NCBI GenBank assembly: GCA_963753245.1
Contig: CAVWBK010000002.1
Coordinates: 186,001-250,000 of the forward strand
Reading direction: 5' to 3'
Length of the DNA stretch: 64,000 nt
From: VRUE01 sp963753245
GTDB taxonomy: Bacteria > Actinomycetota > Thermoleophilia > Solirubrobacterales > 70-9
Shown: positions 51,246 to 59,260 of the stretch, piece by piece
Numbering within the stretch: position 1 is the stretch's first letter
Layout: each line of letters starts with the position of its first letter
Notes under the pieces: generated by a model
Told to the model about the DNA's origin: nothing
Database searches by the model: none
The model's input: the letters and a program-made list of their open reading frames with translations, nothing else
Program-made: the position numbers and the translations under genes

Positions 51246-52914
51246 GGCAGCGCCCGCGACCCGGTTGGCCCCCGCGCTGTCGGTCCGGGAGCTGACCTAC
51301 GCCTATCCGCGCGCGGATCGGCCCGCGCTGCGCGAGATCTCCCTCGAGGTTTCGGCCGGGGAGTTCGCGATCCTCGCCGGGCGCTCGGCCTGTGGCAAGT
51401 CGACCTTGTTGCGCGCCGCCTGCGGGCTGGTTCCCCATTTTCACGGCGGCGAGCTCGAGGGTCGGGTCACGGTGGCAGGTATCGATGCCCTCGCAAATGG
51501 CCCGGGCCGCCTCGCCGCGGTGGTTGGCTACCTCGCGCAGGACCCCGAGACCCAGGTCGTCTCGACCACGGTCAGCGCCGAGGTCGGCCTGCCACTGGAG
51601 CTGGCGGGAACGCCGCCCGGCGCTTGCGCCAGGGCCGTGGAGGAGGTCGCGCTCGCGCTCGCGATTCCCCATCTGCTCGAGCGCTCGGTCGATTCGCTCT
51701 CAGGCGGTGAGCTGCAGCGGGTGGCGCTTGCCGCCGCGCTGGTCACCCGCCCGCGACTGGTGCTCCTCGACGAGCCCACCTCTCAGCTGGACCCGGTGGC
51801 AGGGGATGAGTTGATTTGGCTGCTGCGCCGGCTCAATGAGGAGTGGGGTGTGACGATCTTGCTCGCCGAGCACCGCCTCGAGCGCTGCCTGGCCGCCGCC
51901 GACCGAGTCATCGCGCTGCAAGCGGGCGCCCTCGCCTTCGATGGCGCTCCACGCGAGTTCCTCGCCTGGGCGCAGGACACCGACACCGCACTGCAAACGC
52001 CGGCGGCACGCCTCTTCTCGCTGGCCGGTCTGCAGACTCCACCGATCGGCGTCCGCGATGCCCGCCGGCTCTTGGAGTGGGAGGTCCAGGGACCCGCCGA
52101 ACCGCGACCTGGCCCCGAGCGCCCCGCGGGTGGCGCCGGCCGGATCGCCGCGGGGTTGCGAGCGCTTCGCGGGCGCCGAGCGCCGGTAAGCGCCGCCCTG
52201 CAGATCCGTGATCTGTGGGTGGAGCTCGATCCCGGGGAGGGGGCGCGCGATGTGCTGCGCGGGATCGAGCTTGCCGTCGAGCCTGGCGAAAAGGTCGCGC
52301 TGATGGGCAGGAACGGCGCCGGCAAGAGCACCCTGCTGCGCAGCGCGGCGGGCCTGCTCGAGCCGATCCGGGGAAAAATCATTTTGCGCGATGGCATCGC
52401 CCTGTTGACCCAGAACCCCGGCGATTTTCTGGTCCGTGAGCGGGTTGGGGATGAGCTGCCAGGAGAGTCAGGTCTGGCGGCGCTGGCGGTGGTTGGTCTG
52501 CAGGGTGCGCTGGACGCCGATCCCCGCGATCTCTCCGGAGGGGAGCGCCAGCGACTGGCGCTGGCAATCGCGCTCGCCGGTCGCTTCAGTGGCGAGCGGC
52601 CCCCCGGTCTCATCGCCCTCGATGAGCCGACCCGGGGTATGGACCGCGCGCGCAAGGGGGATCTGGTCGAGATGATCGATGATCTCGTGGACGGCGGCGC
52701 GGCGCTCTTGGTCGCCACCCACGACGTCGAGTTCGCCGCCAGCTTCGCCGGGCGGGTCGTGCTGCTCGGCGAGGGCCGGGTGATCGCCGACGGCCCCAGC
52801 GCGGAGATCCTCTCCGGCGGCTGGTATTTCGCCACCGAGGTTGCCCGAGTTCTCGATCTGCCCGAAGTGATCACCCCCCAGCATGGGGCGATCGCGCTGG
52901 CGGCGCGCGGATGA
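51238..52914 (+). CDS. fused double ECF ATPase (EcfA-EcfA')
   Basis: Two complete ABC ATPases are joined in one 558-residue chain. First half: Walker A GRSACGKST, Q-loop YLAQDPETQVVS, signature SLSGGELQRVALAAAL, Walker B LVLLDEPTSQLD, H-loop LAEHRLERC. Second half: GRNGAGKST, LLTQNPGDFLVRE, LSGGERQRLALAIAL, LIALDEPTRGMD, VATHDVEFA. A linker of about 40 Pro/Arg-rich residues joins them. GGAGG at 51226-51230 places the start at ATG 51238; ATG 51232 is too close. Energises the T component. Overlaps both neighbours. Confidence 0.9.
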   Translation: MPEAAPATRLAPALSVRELTYAYPRADRPALREISLEVSAGEFAILAGRSACGKSTLLRAACGLVPHFHGGELEGRVTVAGIDALANGPGRLAAVVGYLAQDPETQVVSTTVSAEVGLPLELAGTPPGACARAVEEVALALAIPHLLERSVDSLSGGELQRVALAAALVTRPRLVLLDEPTSQLDPVAGDELIWLLRRLNEEWGVTILLAEHRLERCLAAADRVIALQAGALAFDGAPREFLAWAQDTDTALQTPAARLFSLAGLQTPPIGVRDARRLLEWEVQGPAEPRPGPERPAGGAGRIAAGLRALRGRRAPVSAALQIRDLWVELDPGEGARDVLRGIELAVEPGEKVALMGRNGAGKSTLLRSAAGLLEPIRGKIILRDGIALLTQNPGDFLVRERVGDELPGESGLAALAVVGLQGALDADPRDLSGGERQRLALAIALAGRFSGERPPGLIALDEPTRGMDRARKGDLVEMIDDLVDGGAALLVATHDVEFAASFAGRVVLLGEGRVIADGPSAEILSGGWYFATEVARVLDLPEVITPQHGAIALAARG

Positions 52915-54803
52915 GCTGGGAGGCGGCCAGCTTCGCGATCGTCCTCGCCGGCCTGCTCGGCGGTTTTGCCTGGTATGAGCGCTCGCGCCCGCCCTCCCAG
53001 GTCGTGGCCTTGGTCGCGGCCCTGGCGGCGTTGGCGATCGCCGGTCGGATCGCCTTTGCGGCCTTCCCCAACGTCAAGCCGACGACGGACATCGTCATCT
53101 TCGCCGGCTATGCGCTCGGGCCGGCGCCCGGCTTTGCGGTCGGCGCTCTGACCGCGGTGATTTCCAACTTCTGGTTCGGTCAGGGACCCTGGACCCCGTG
53201 GCAGATGGCCGCCTGGGGCCTCTGCGGCCTGTTGGGCGCGGCGCTGGCCCTCGGCACCCGAAATGTCGGCCGGCTAACGCTGGCCGCTGTTTGCGGATTC
53301 GCCGGAATCCTCTACGGCGCCTTGCTGAATTTCTCGCTGATGGCAACATATGGGGGAGATCTGTCCGTTAAGCACTTCCTCGTCTTGGAGTTACGTGCCG
53401 TGCCCTTTGATGCCGCCCACGCGATCGGAAATATGACCTTCGCTCTCATCGCCGGCCCGGCGATGATCCGGATGCTGGTCCGCTTCCGCGAGCGTTTCGA
53501 ATGGCGGATGCCGAGCGCCGCAGTTGGAACTGTGCTCCTCGCGCTGGCGCTACTCGTCGCCCTGCCGGCGGGCGCCCGCGCAGCATCGGGCACTGGCTCG
53601 GCAGGCCGTTGGTTGGCCTCGGTGGAGAACGAAGACGGCGGATGGGGCGCTGACCCCGGCGATTCGTCGAGCACCGAGATCACCGGCTGGGCGATGCTCG
53701 GACTTGAGGCCGCCGGGCGCAACCCGCTCGATGTCTCAAACGGCGGACCGACGCCAGTCGCCTACCTGCGCTACCGAGTCGATCAGCTCGAAAGCAGTGG
53801 CGATTTCGCCCGCACGATCCTCGCACTGGAGGGCGCCGGCCTGAACCCGCGCAACTTTGGCGGAAGAGACCTGGTCTCGGCGCTGATCAAGCGACGCCGG
53901 GACGACGGCTCCTTCGACGGGTGGCCGAGCAGCACCGCCTACGCCGTGATCGCCCTGCGCGCAGCCGGCGCTGGCGACCTGGAAAAGTCGCTCTCGTGGC
54001 TTGGCAATGTGCAAAACAAGGACGGCGGTTGGGGTGATGTGCCCGGCGGGCAGAGCAACGCTGACGTAACCGGCGCCGTGATGGAGGCGATGCCCAGCTC
54101 CAGCGCCGCCAAGCAGGGTCTCTCCTACCTGCGCGCCCACCAGAACTCCGGTGGGGGCTTTGAGCTCGGCGGTGGTGGCGGCGTCAACACCCAGTCGACT
54201 GCCTGGGCGGCGGAGGGCATGATCGCGCTCGGCGGGGCCTCGGGCACCGTGCAGAAAGCTCTCTCCTACATCGAATCACAGCAGAGCAGCGATGGTCACT
54301 ACCGTTACTCGGGTTCAAGCGATAAGACCCCAGTCTGGGTGAGCGGCGAAGTCCTGGTCGCGGCCTCGGGTCAGTCGCTGCCAGTCTCGGTGCCAGCCCG
54401 CCAGCCGCCACCCCAACCGGCAAGCGAACCCCAGCCATCTGAATCCTCGGGCTCACCGCTCGAAGTCCCGATCCCAAGTACTCCGCCCTCGGCCAGTCCG
54501 GCGCCGGCCACAGCGCCCGGCGCGGGCGCCAGTGGCGGAATCGGTCCGGGCACGATCGGCGGCGGTGCAGGGCACGCCGGGCCGCTGGTTCCTGCCGCCC
54601 CCTCCGCACCGAAGCCCAGCGGTCCGGCGACGCTCAGCCCCGAAGGACAGAGCTCGGGGCTGACCGAAGCCGCCCCGGCCGCCTCGATCGAGGCGGGTGA
54701 AGAAGGCGGGGGCTCGCCGTGGATTCCGATCGGAATCGGCCTCGGGGTCGGTGCGATCGCCCTGGTCGCGCCCTGGCTGCTGGGTAAGCGCTACGCCTGG
54801 TGA
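52911..54803 (+). CDS. ECF S component fused to an extracellular alpha-barrel (prenyltransferase repeats)
   Basis: Residues 1-195 form a six-helix ECF substrate-binding S component (DIVIFAGYALGPAPGFAVGA, LTAVISNFWFGQGPWTPWQM). A seventh helix (203-220) then moves the chain outside. Residues 228-478 contain at least four prenyltransferase/squalene-cyclase repeats (VENEDGGWGADPGDSSSTEI, VQNKDGGWGDVPGGQSNADV, HQNSGGGFELGG, QSSDGHYRYSG). This fold is shared with the alpha6/alpha6 barrel of transcobalamin. A Pro/Ser-rich stretch and a final helix (WIPIGIGLGVGAIALVA) anchor the end. B12 specificity follows from the riboswitch and the DUF4430 neighbours. The start overlaps the ATPase stop (ATGA). 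Confidence 0.85.
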   Translation: MSWEAASFAIVLAGLLGGFAWYERSRPPSQVVALVAALAALAIAGRIAFAAFPNVKPTTDIVIFAGYALGPAPGFAVGALTAVISNFWFGQGPWTPWQMAAWGLCGLLGAALALGTRNVGRLTLAAVCGFAGILYGALLNFSLMATYGGDLSVKHFLVLELRAVPFDAAHAIGNMTFALIAGPAMIRMLVRFRERFEWRMPSAAVGTVLLALALLVALPAGARAASGTGSAGRWLASVENEDGGWGADPGDSSSTEITGWAMLGLEAAGRNPLDVSNGGPTPVAYLRYRVDQLESSGDFARTILALEGAGLNPRNFGGRDLVSALIKRRRDDGSFDGWPSSTAYAVIALRAAGAGDLEKSLSWLGNVQNKDGGWGDVPGGQSNADVTGAVMEAMPSSSAAKQGLSYLRAHQNSGGGFELGGGGGVNTQSTAWAAEGMIALGGASGTVQKALSYIESQQSSDGHYRYSGSSDKTPVWVSGEVLVAASGQSLPVSVPARQPPPQPASEPQPSESSGSPLEVPIPSTPPSASPAPATAPGAGASGGIGPGTIGGGAGHAGPLVPAAPSAPKPSGPATLSPEGQSSGLTEAAPAASIEAGEEGGGSPWIPIGIGLGVGAIALVAPWLLGKRYAW

Positions 54804-55348
54804 GCGGTCGGCTGGCGAAGCGCGATATTGATCCGATGGATGTCGAGACGGCGATCCGGACTCGCCGCACGCACAAGGCCTTCGCGCCCGAGCCACTGGA
54901 GCGCGAGGAGATCGAGGAGTTACTCGAGCTGGCGCGCTGGGCGCCAAATCATCACCTGACCGCACCCTGGCGCTTCCGGGTTCTCGGCCCAGACACACTC
55001 GAGCGCCTCAAGCGGGTTGCTGGCGAGGATGGCGCGGCCAAGCTCTCCCGTGCGCCGACTCTGATCATCAGCTCGGCGGCACTCAGCGGCGACCCGATCC
55101 AAGACGAGGAGGATCTGCATGCGACCGCGGTCGCCTCCTACATCGTCTTGCTCGCCGCACACGCTCGCGGGCACGCCGGCTACTGGCGCACGCCGGCGCT
55201 ACTGCGCGCCGCCGAGGGCCGGGCCGCGGTTGGATTGGGGGCCGAGGAGCGCTTCGTCGGGCTCTTGCACCTCGGCCGTCCGCGACAAGCCGGCAAAACC
55301 GCCCCGGCGCGCCTGGCGATTGAGCAGACGACCGTCTTTCTTGACTGA
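54800..55348 (+). CDS. nitroreductase-family protein
   Basis: The product of 182 residues (or 170 from ATG 54836) has the small-nitroreductase core: VETAIRTRRTHKAFAPEPLE, LLELARWAPNHHLTAPWRFR, APTLIISSAAL and VASYIVLLAAHARGHAGYWR, with an FMN-binding Arg pair. The pattern is YdjA-like. BluB, the B12-lower-ligand enzyme, is in the same superfamily, but its specific sequence signs are not visible here. GTG 54800 overlaps the upstream stop (GTGA), so it is coupled to the B12 operon. Substrate unknown. Confidence 0.7.
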   Translation: MSGRLAKRDIDPMDVETAIRTRRTHKAFAPEPLEREEIEELLELARWAPNHHLTAPWRFRVLGPDTLERLKRVAGEDGAAKLSRAPTLIISSAALSGDPIQDEEDLHATAVASYIVLLAAHARGHAGYWRTPALLRAAEGRAAVGLGAEERFVGLLHLGRPRQAGKTAPARLAIEQTTVFLD

Positions 55349-57039
55349 TGCTCTCGCGCCCCGCAGCAATCGAGGCGATCGCCGGCCAACACTTTGAGGT
55401 CGTTGTGATCGGCGGCGGGATCACCGGAGCCGGCGTCGCCCTGGACGCCGCCTCGCGCGGATATTCGGTGGCCCTGATCGAGCGCGGCGATTACGCGATC
55501 GGCACATCGAGCCGCTCCTCAAAGATGGTCCACGGTGGCCTTCGCTACCTGCAAAAGCTCGACCTTGGCCTGGTCCGCGAGGCCTTGCTCGAGCGCCAGC
55601 TGATGGTCCAACTCGCCCCGCACCTGGTCTACCCGACACCATTCCTGGTGCCCTCCTTCGGCGATGAGCGTCGCGATCGCAAACTGGGATTGGGGCTCAA
55701 CATGTACGACGTGATGGCGACCACGCGTGTCGGTCGCAGCCGGCGCGAGATGCGCTCCTCCAAGGAGGGTGATCAGGACTACTTCTGGTCGCCGGATCGC
55801 CACCGCACAATCGATCGCGAGGAGCTGCTCGAGATGGTGCCAGCGCTTGAGCAGCGCAACCCAAACGACGCCTACCTCTTCTATGACTGCCAGACCGACG
55901 ATGTGCGGCTCGTCCTCACGGTGCTCGGCGAGGCCGAGCGCTTCGGCGCCGTGATGTTGAATGGGGCCGAGGTGACCGAGGTGCTCTCAAATGATGGGCG
56001 CGCCTCGGGGGTCGCCTTGGTCGAGGCCGATTCGGGTGAGCGGATCGAGGTCTGGGCCGACAGCGTCGTCAATGCGACCGGGGTCTTCGCCGACCGAATC
56101 CGTCCCGAGGAGGTGATCGATGAGGAGGACACGCCGCGGATCAAGCCCAGTCGCGGGACCCATCTGTTGATCGATCGCGACCTGATCTCGACCGGCTCGG
56201 CGGCCTGCATCGTGCCGGCCGGCGAGGGACGGATGATCTTTGCCCTGCCCTGGTACGGGCGCACCCTGGTCGGCACAACCGACAACGACTATGCCGGCGA
56301 CATCGATCACCCCCACCCAGGTGGCGAGGATGTTGAGTATCTGCTCGAGGCGATCAACGCGTTCTTTGGTATCGCGGCCGGCCGCTCGGATCTGGTCGGC
56401 GCCTACGCTGGGGTGCGGCCGCTGATCGCCACCGGCGACCCGAAGAAGTCGGTCGATATCTCGCGCCGCGCCGAGCTCTATGAGACCTCCTCGGGGATGC
56501 TGACGATCACCGGCGGCAAGCTGACGACCTGGCGGCGGATGGCAAAACAGACCGTCGACCGGATTGTCGAGCGCGAGGGGCGCGAGGCTCCCTGTCACAC
56601 CGCAGAGCTGCCGCTCGGGATGCCGGCGCGAGCTGAGGATCTGCAGGCCCCCGATGGGGTGGGGAAGGTTGCCATCGCTCAGCTCGCCTTTCGTTACGGG
56701 CATGCGGCCCGCGCCGTGCTGGGGCTCGCCCGCGAGGACCCGAGACTGGCCGCTCCGATCGTCGCGGGGCGCCCCGACCTTTTGGCCGAGGTTGTGATCG
56801 CCGCCCGACTCGAGCAGGCGCGGACGGTCGCCGACGTGCTGCTACGACGGACTCGATTGGGCTTGGTAGCCGCGCCCCTGCTGCGCGGCCCAGACTCGGT
56901 TCGGGTGGTGGCCGAGGTGATGGGTGATGAGCTCGGCTGGTCGAGCTCCGCCAAGCGAGAGGCCGCCCGCTCGTGGCCCGCGGCCGTCGCCGAGGCGGGC
57001 ACCGACCCGGCCGGCGCGACCCCGAGTGGCGCCGGTTGA
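55348..57039 (+). CDS. glpD: glycerol-3-phosphate dehydrogenase
   Basis: The 563-residue flavoprotein has the GlpD signs: VVIGGGITGAGVALDAASRG (FAD), SSRSSKMVHGGLRYLQ, the active-site region GTHLLIDRDL, FALPWYGRTLVGTTDNDY, YAGVRPLI and ITGGKLTTWRRMAKQTVD, plus a C-terminal domain of about 130 residues ending in ELGWSSSAKREAARSW. It oxidises glycerol-3-phosphate at the membrane and passes electrons to quinone. It overlaps the nitroreductase gene by one base, although no functional link to B12 is known. Anaerobic subunits are absent. Confidence 0.92.
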   Translation: MLSRPAAIEAIAGQHFEVVVIGGGITGAGVALDAASRGYSVALIERGDYAIGTSSRSSKMVHGGLRYLQKLDLGLVREALLERQLMVQLAPHLVYPTPFLVPSFGDERRDRKLGLGLNMYDVMATTRVGRSRREMRSSKEGDQDYFWSPDRHRTIDREELLEMVPALEQRNPNDAYLFYDCQTDDVRLVLTVLGEAERFGAVMLNGAEVTEVLSNDGRASGVALVEADSGERIEVWADSVVNATGVFADRIRPEEVIDEEDTPRIKPSRGTHLLIDRDLISTGSAACIVPAGEGRMIFALPWYGRTLVGTTDNDYAGDIDHPHPGGEDVEYLLEAINAFFGIAAGRSDLVGAYAGVRPLIATGDPKKSVDISRRAELYETSSGMLTITGGKLTTWRRMAKQTVDRIVEREGREAPCHTAELPLGMPARAEDLQAPDGVGKVAIAQLAFRYGHAARAVLGLAREDPRLAAPIVAGRPDLLAEVVIAARLEQARTVADVLLRRTRLGLVAAPLLRGPDSVRVVAEVMGDELGWSSSAKREAARSWPAAVAEAGTDPAGATPSGAG

Positions 57040-57055
57040 GTAGCCTGCCGCGACG

Positions 57056-57877
57056 ATGAACAAGACCGAACTGGAGTCCAAGCACCTGGCCGAGCTCCAC
57101 GCGCTCGCCGCCGAGGCCGGTGTCGAGCGCTACCGGATGCTGGCGCGCCCGGAGCTGATCGAGGCACTCGCCGACGGCGGTGGTAGTGCGGCTGGCGGTG
57201 GGGCAGAGGGCGCTCGCGAGTCGCGTCAGCGGCGCGATTCTGGCAGTACTCGCGAGCGGCGGCCGCGAAAACGCGAGCGCCCGCCGCGCGGCGAGACAAG
57301 GGGTCGGCCCGCTCAGGGCGAGAAACCGAAAACCCCCGAACGTCAATCTGAGGCCAAGGTGCCGACACCCGCCGACGCTTCGGCAGAGCGGCCCAAACGC
57401 CGCCGCCGCCGGCGCTTCGGGCGCCGCGCGCGCAAGACGATCCGGGTCCAGGACGTGCTCCTGCCCGCTTCGCCCGGCGGCCAGGTGCTCGTCTACGGCG
57501 AGACCCGGGCCGCCTGCACCACGCTCTTGCGCGACCTGGCCGCCGAGCTCTCCGGTGCGGCGCGCGGGCCGGACCCGGTGGCCCTACTGGTCGATCCGAG
57601 CCCCGAGGAGCTCGCCGACTGGAAGCGCGAGGCACCGAAGGCCGAGATTGTCTCCGCCGGTCAGGAACGCCACGCCGAGGACGCCCTGGCCCAGGCCGCG
57701 CGGCGGGCCCAGAGCGGTGAAGCGGTGATCGTGTTGATCGACTCACTGAGTCGCGCCGCCGAGGAGTTCGGCGGCTCAAAGACGGCCAAAGAGCTCTTTG
57801 ACGCCGGCCGCGCGGCGGGCAGCGCGGCCGGCGGCTCGCTGACGATCGTCGCTGCCCTGGAGCGGGCCGGCGAGTAG
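57056..57877 (+). CDS. Rho-like protein lacking the P-loop
   Basis: Residues 5-38 match the Rho N-terminal helical domain (LAELHALAAEAGVERYRMLA, RPELIEAL). Residues 50-128 are a strongly basic, disordered Arg/Pro linker. From about 129 the sequence follows the Rho ATPase (QDVLLPASPGGQVLVYG, TTLLRDLAAELSG, VALLVDPSPEELADWKREAP, AEDALAQAARRAQ, VIVLIDSLSRAAEEF, GSLTIVAALERAGE). At the Walker A position it reads YGETRAACTTLL with no GK[ST], so ATP binding is not expected. The primary RNA-binding domain between N-domain and ATPase is missing, and the chain ends early. Possibly a Rho modulator. Confidence 0.65.
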   Translation: MNKTELESKHLAELHALAAEAGVERYRMLARPELIEALADGGGSAAGGGAEGARESRQRRDSGSTRERRPRKRERPPRGETRGRPAQGEKPKTPERQSEAKVPTPADASAERPKRRRRRRFGRRARKTIRVQDVLLPASPGGQVLVYGETRAACTTLLRDLAAELSGAARGPDPVALLVDPSPEELADWKREAPKAEIVSAGQERHAEDALAQAARRAQSGEAVIVLIDSLSRAAEEFGGSKTAKELFDAGRAAGSAAGGSLTIVAALERAGE

Positions 57878-57896
57878 GGCGATTGATCCTCGGTCG

Positions 57897-58364
57897 CTAA
57901 CGCCGGTAGGCGATACGGCGCCAGGAAGGCTCTTTGGAGAGCTCGATCAGGTCCCGGCTGCGATCGGGCTGGACGTAGCCGAAGGTCTGGGTGCGCTCGT
58001 CGAAGACGACATCTAGCTCGCCCTCCTTGACGCGCTGGTCGAGCCAGGCGCCGCGGAAGACGAGGCGTCGCAGCCAGTGCACGAGGCTGCGGTTGGCGGG
58101 TCCGACCAGCTCCTCCCAGTTCTCGTTGATGTGCTCGCCGAGGCGTGAGCTGGGCTCGGCGATCTCGCCGCTGACGGCGAGGTCGAGGAGGTCGTCTAGC
58201 TCCTCCCCGCTGAGGCCCTGGGCGACAAAACCGAGTTTGACCGCGGCCTGCTCGACCCGCTGGCCGAAGTCTTCCTCGTTGAAGGCGAAGCGCAGCTCTC
58301 CGTACTCAAGTACGTAGTCAGAGCCAGACTCGTAGTTCCCTCTGCGGGTGGTCTTCTTATCCAT
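57897..58364 (-). CDS. conserved hypothetical protein
   Basis: A 155-residue soluble, acidic protein. It begins with a basic turn and YVLEYGELRFAFNEEDFGQR, continues with VAQGLSGEELDDLLDLAVSG and SLVHWLRRLVFRGAWLD, and ends VFDERTQTFGYVQPDRSRDL plus a basic tail. The helices look like a small helical domain. I do not recognise the family. It is convergent with the Rho-like gene, 19 bases away. Confidence 0.5.
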   Translation of the reverse strand: MDKKTTRRGNYESGSDYVLEYGELRFAFNEEDFGQRVEQAAVKLGFVAQGLSGEELDDLLDLAVSGEIAEPSSRLGEHINENWEELVGPANRSLVHWLRRLVFRGAWLDQRVKEGELDVVFDERTQTFGYVQPDRSRDLIELSKEPSWRRIAYRR

Positions 58365-58519
58365 TTGAGTTGAAAAGCCCTTCGCCTCCGCCGCCCAGCG
58401 GAAGCGATCAAGATCATGCCGATCATCGTAGCCGCGTGCCTGCTCGCGGTCGGGCCTGAACGAGGGTTTGCACCGGTCATCGCTGGCCGGATCGTCGCTA
58501 CTCTCAGGCAGAGCCAGAC

Positions 58520-59251
58520 GTGATCGATCTGCACTGCCACATCCTGCCGGCGCTCGACGACGGGGCTCTTGACCTCAGCGACAGTCTGGCAATGGCACGT
58601 CAGGCGGCCGCCGACGGGATCACGACGATCTGCGCGACGCCCCATATCCGCCACGATCACGACGTGCGGGTGGTGGAGCTCGCCGATCGCGTCGATGCCT
58701 TGAATGCCGCGCTCGGCGCCGAGGAAATTTCGGTCAGCGTGCGCGGCGGCGGGGAGGTGGCCCAGAGCGCGGTCTCGGGACTCGCGCAGGAGGAGCTCGG
58801 CCTGGTCGCGCTCGGGGGTGGCAGCTGGATCTTGCTCGAGCCCTCTCCGGGTCCGCTTGAGGAGAGCCTCTTGCGCTCGATCGAGGAGCTCGGCGAGCGC
58901 GGTTACCGAGCCCTGATCGCCCACCCCGAGCGCCATCTCTCCGCTGATATGTATGAGCGAATCGCGCGATTGATCAGCGCCGGAGCCCTGGTTCAGGCGA
59001 CCGCTGATTTCTTCTTGCGCGAGCAGATGGCGGTTGGGATGGAGGCTCTCGCCGCGGCCGGGCTGATCCACGTCCTCGCCAGCGATGCTCACTCCTCCCG
59101 TGCCGGTCGCCCGGTGGCGCTCAGCCCCGCCTTTGAGCGCCTCGCCACAGTCGAGCCGATCGCTTCTCACCTGCGCTGGATGCGCGAGGAGGCACCCGCC
59201 GCGATCCTCGCCGGGGCCGAGCCTGAGCTGCCATTCGGCCCGATCATCTAG
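58520..59251 (+). CDS. PHP-family phosphatase (CpsB/CapC type)
   Basis: The 243-residue protein has the metal-binding PHP motifs: MIDLHCHILPALDDGALD (HxHxLPxxDDG), TTICATPHIRHD (PH), RGGGEVAQ, YRALIAHPERH and VLASDAHSSRAG (DAH). This is the CpsB/YwqE-type tyrosine-phosphatase layout that controls capsule or exopolysaccharide synthesis by acting on a BY-kinase. No BY-kinase or polysaccharide gene lies nearby. GTG 58520 begins directly at the first motif. Confidence 0.85.
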   Translation: MIDLHCHILPALDDGALDLSDSLAMARQAAADGITTICATPHIRHDHDVRVVELADRVDALNAALGAEEISVSVRGGGEVAQSAVSGLAQEELGLVALGGGSWILLEPSPGPLEESLLRSIEELGERGYRALIAHPERHLSADMYERIARLISAGALVQATADFFLREQMAVGMEALAAAGLIHVLASDAHSSRAGRPVALSPAFERLATVEPIASHLRWMREEAPAAILAGAEPELPFGPII

Positions 59252-59260
59252 GCAGGCGCC

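Noticed and set aside
54800..55348. Reading the nitroreductase as BluB because it follows B12 genes
   Set aside because: The sequence is YdjA-like and I see no BluB-specific motif; context alone is not enough.
57056..57877. Calling the gene rho
   Set aside because: It lacks the P-loop and the primary RNA-binding domain and is far too short.
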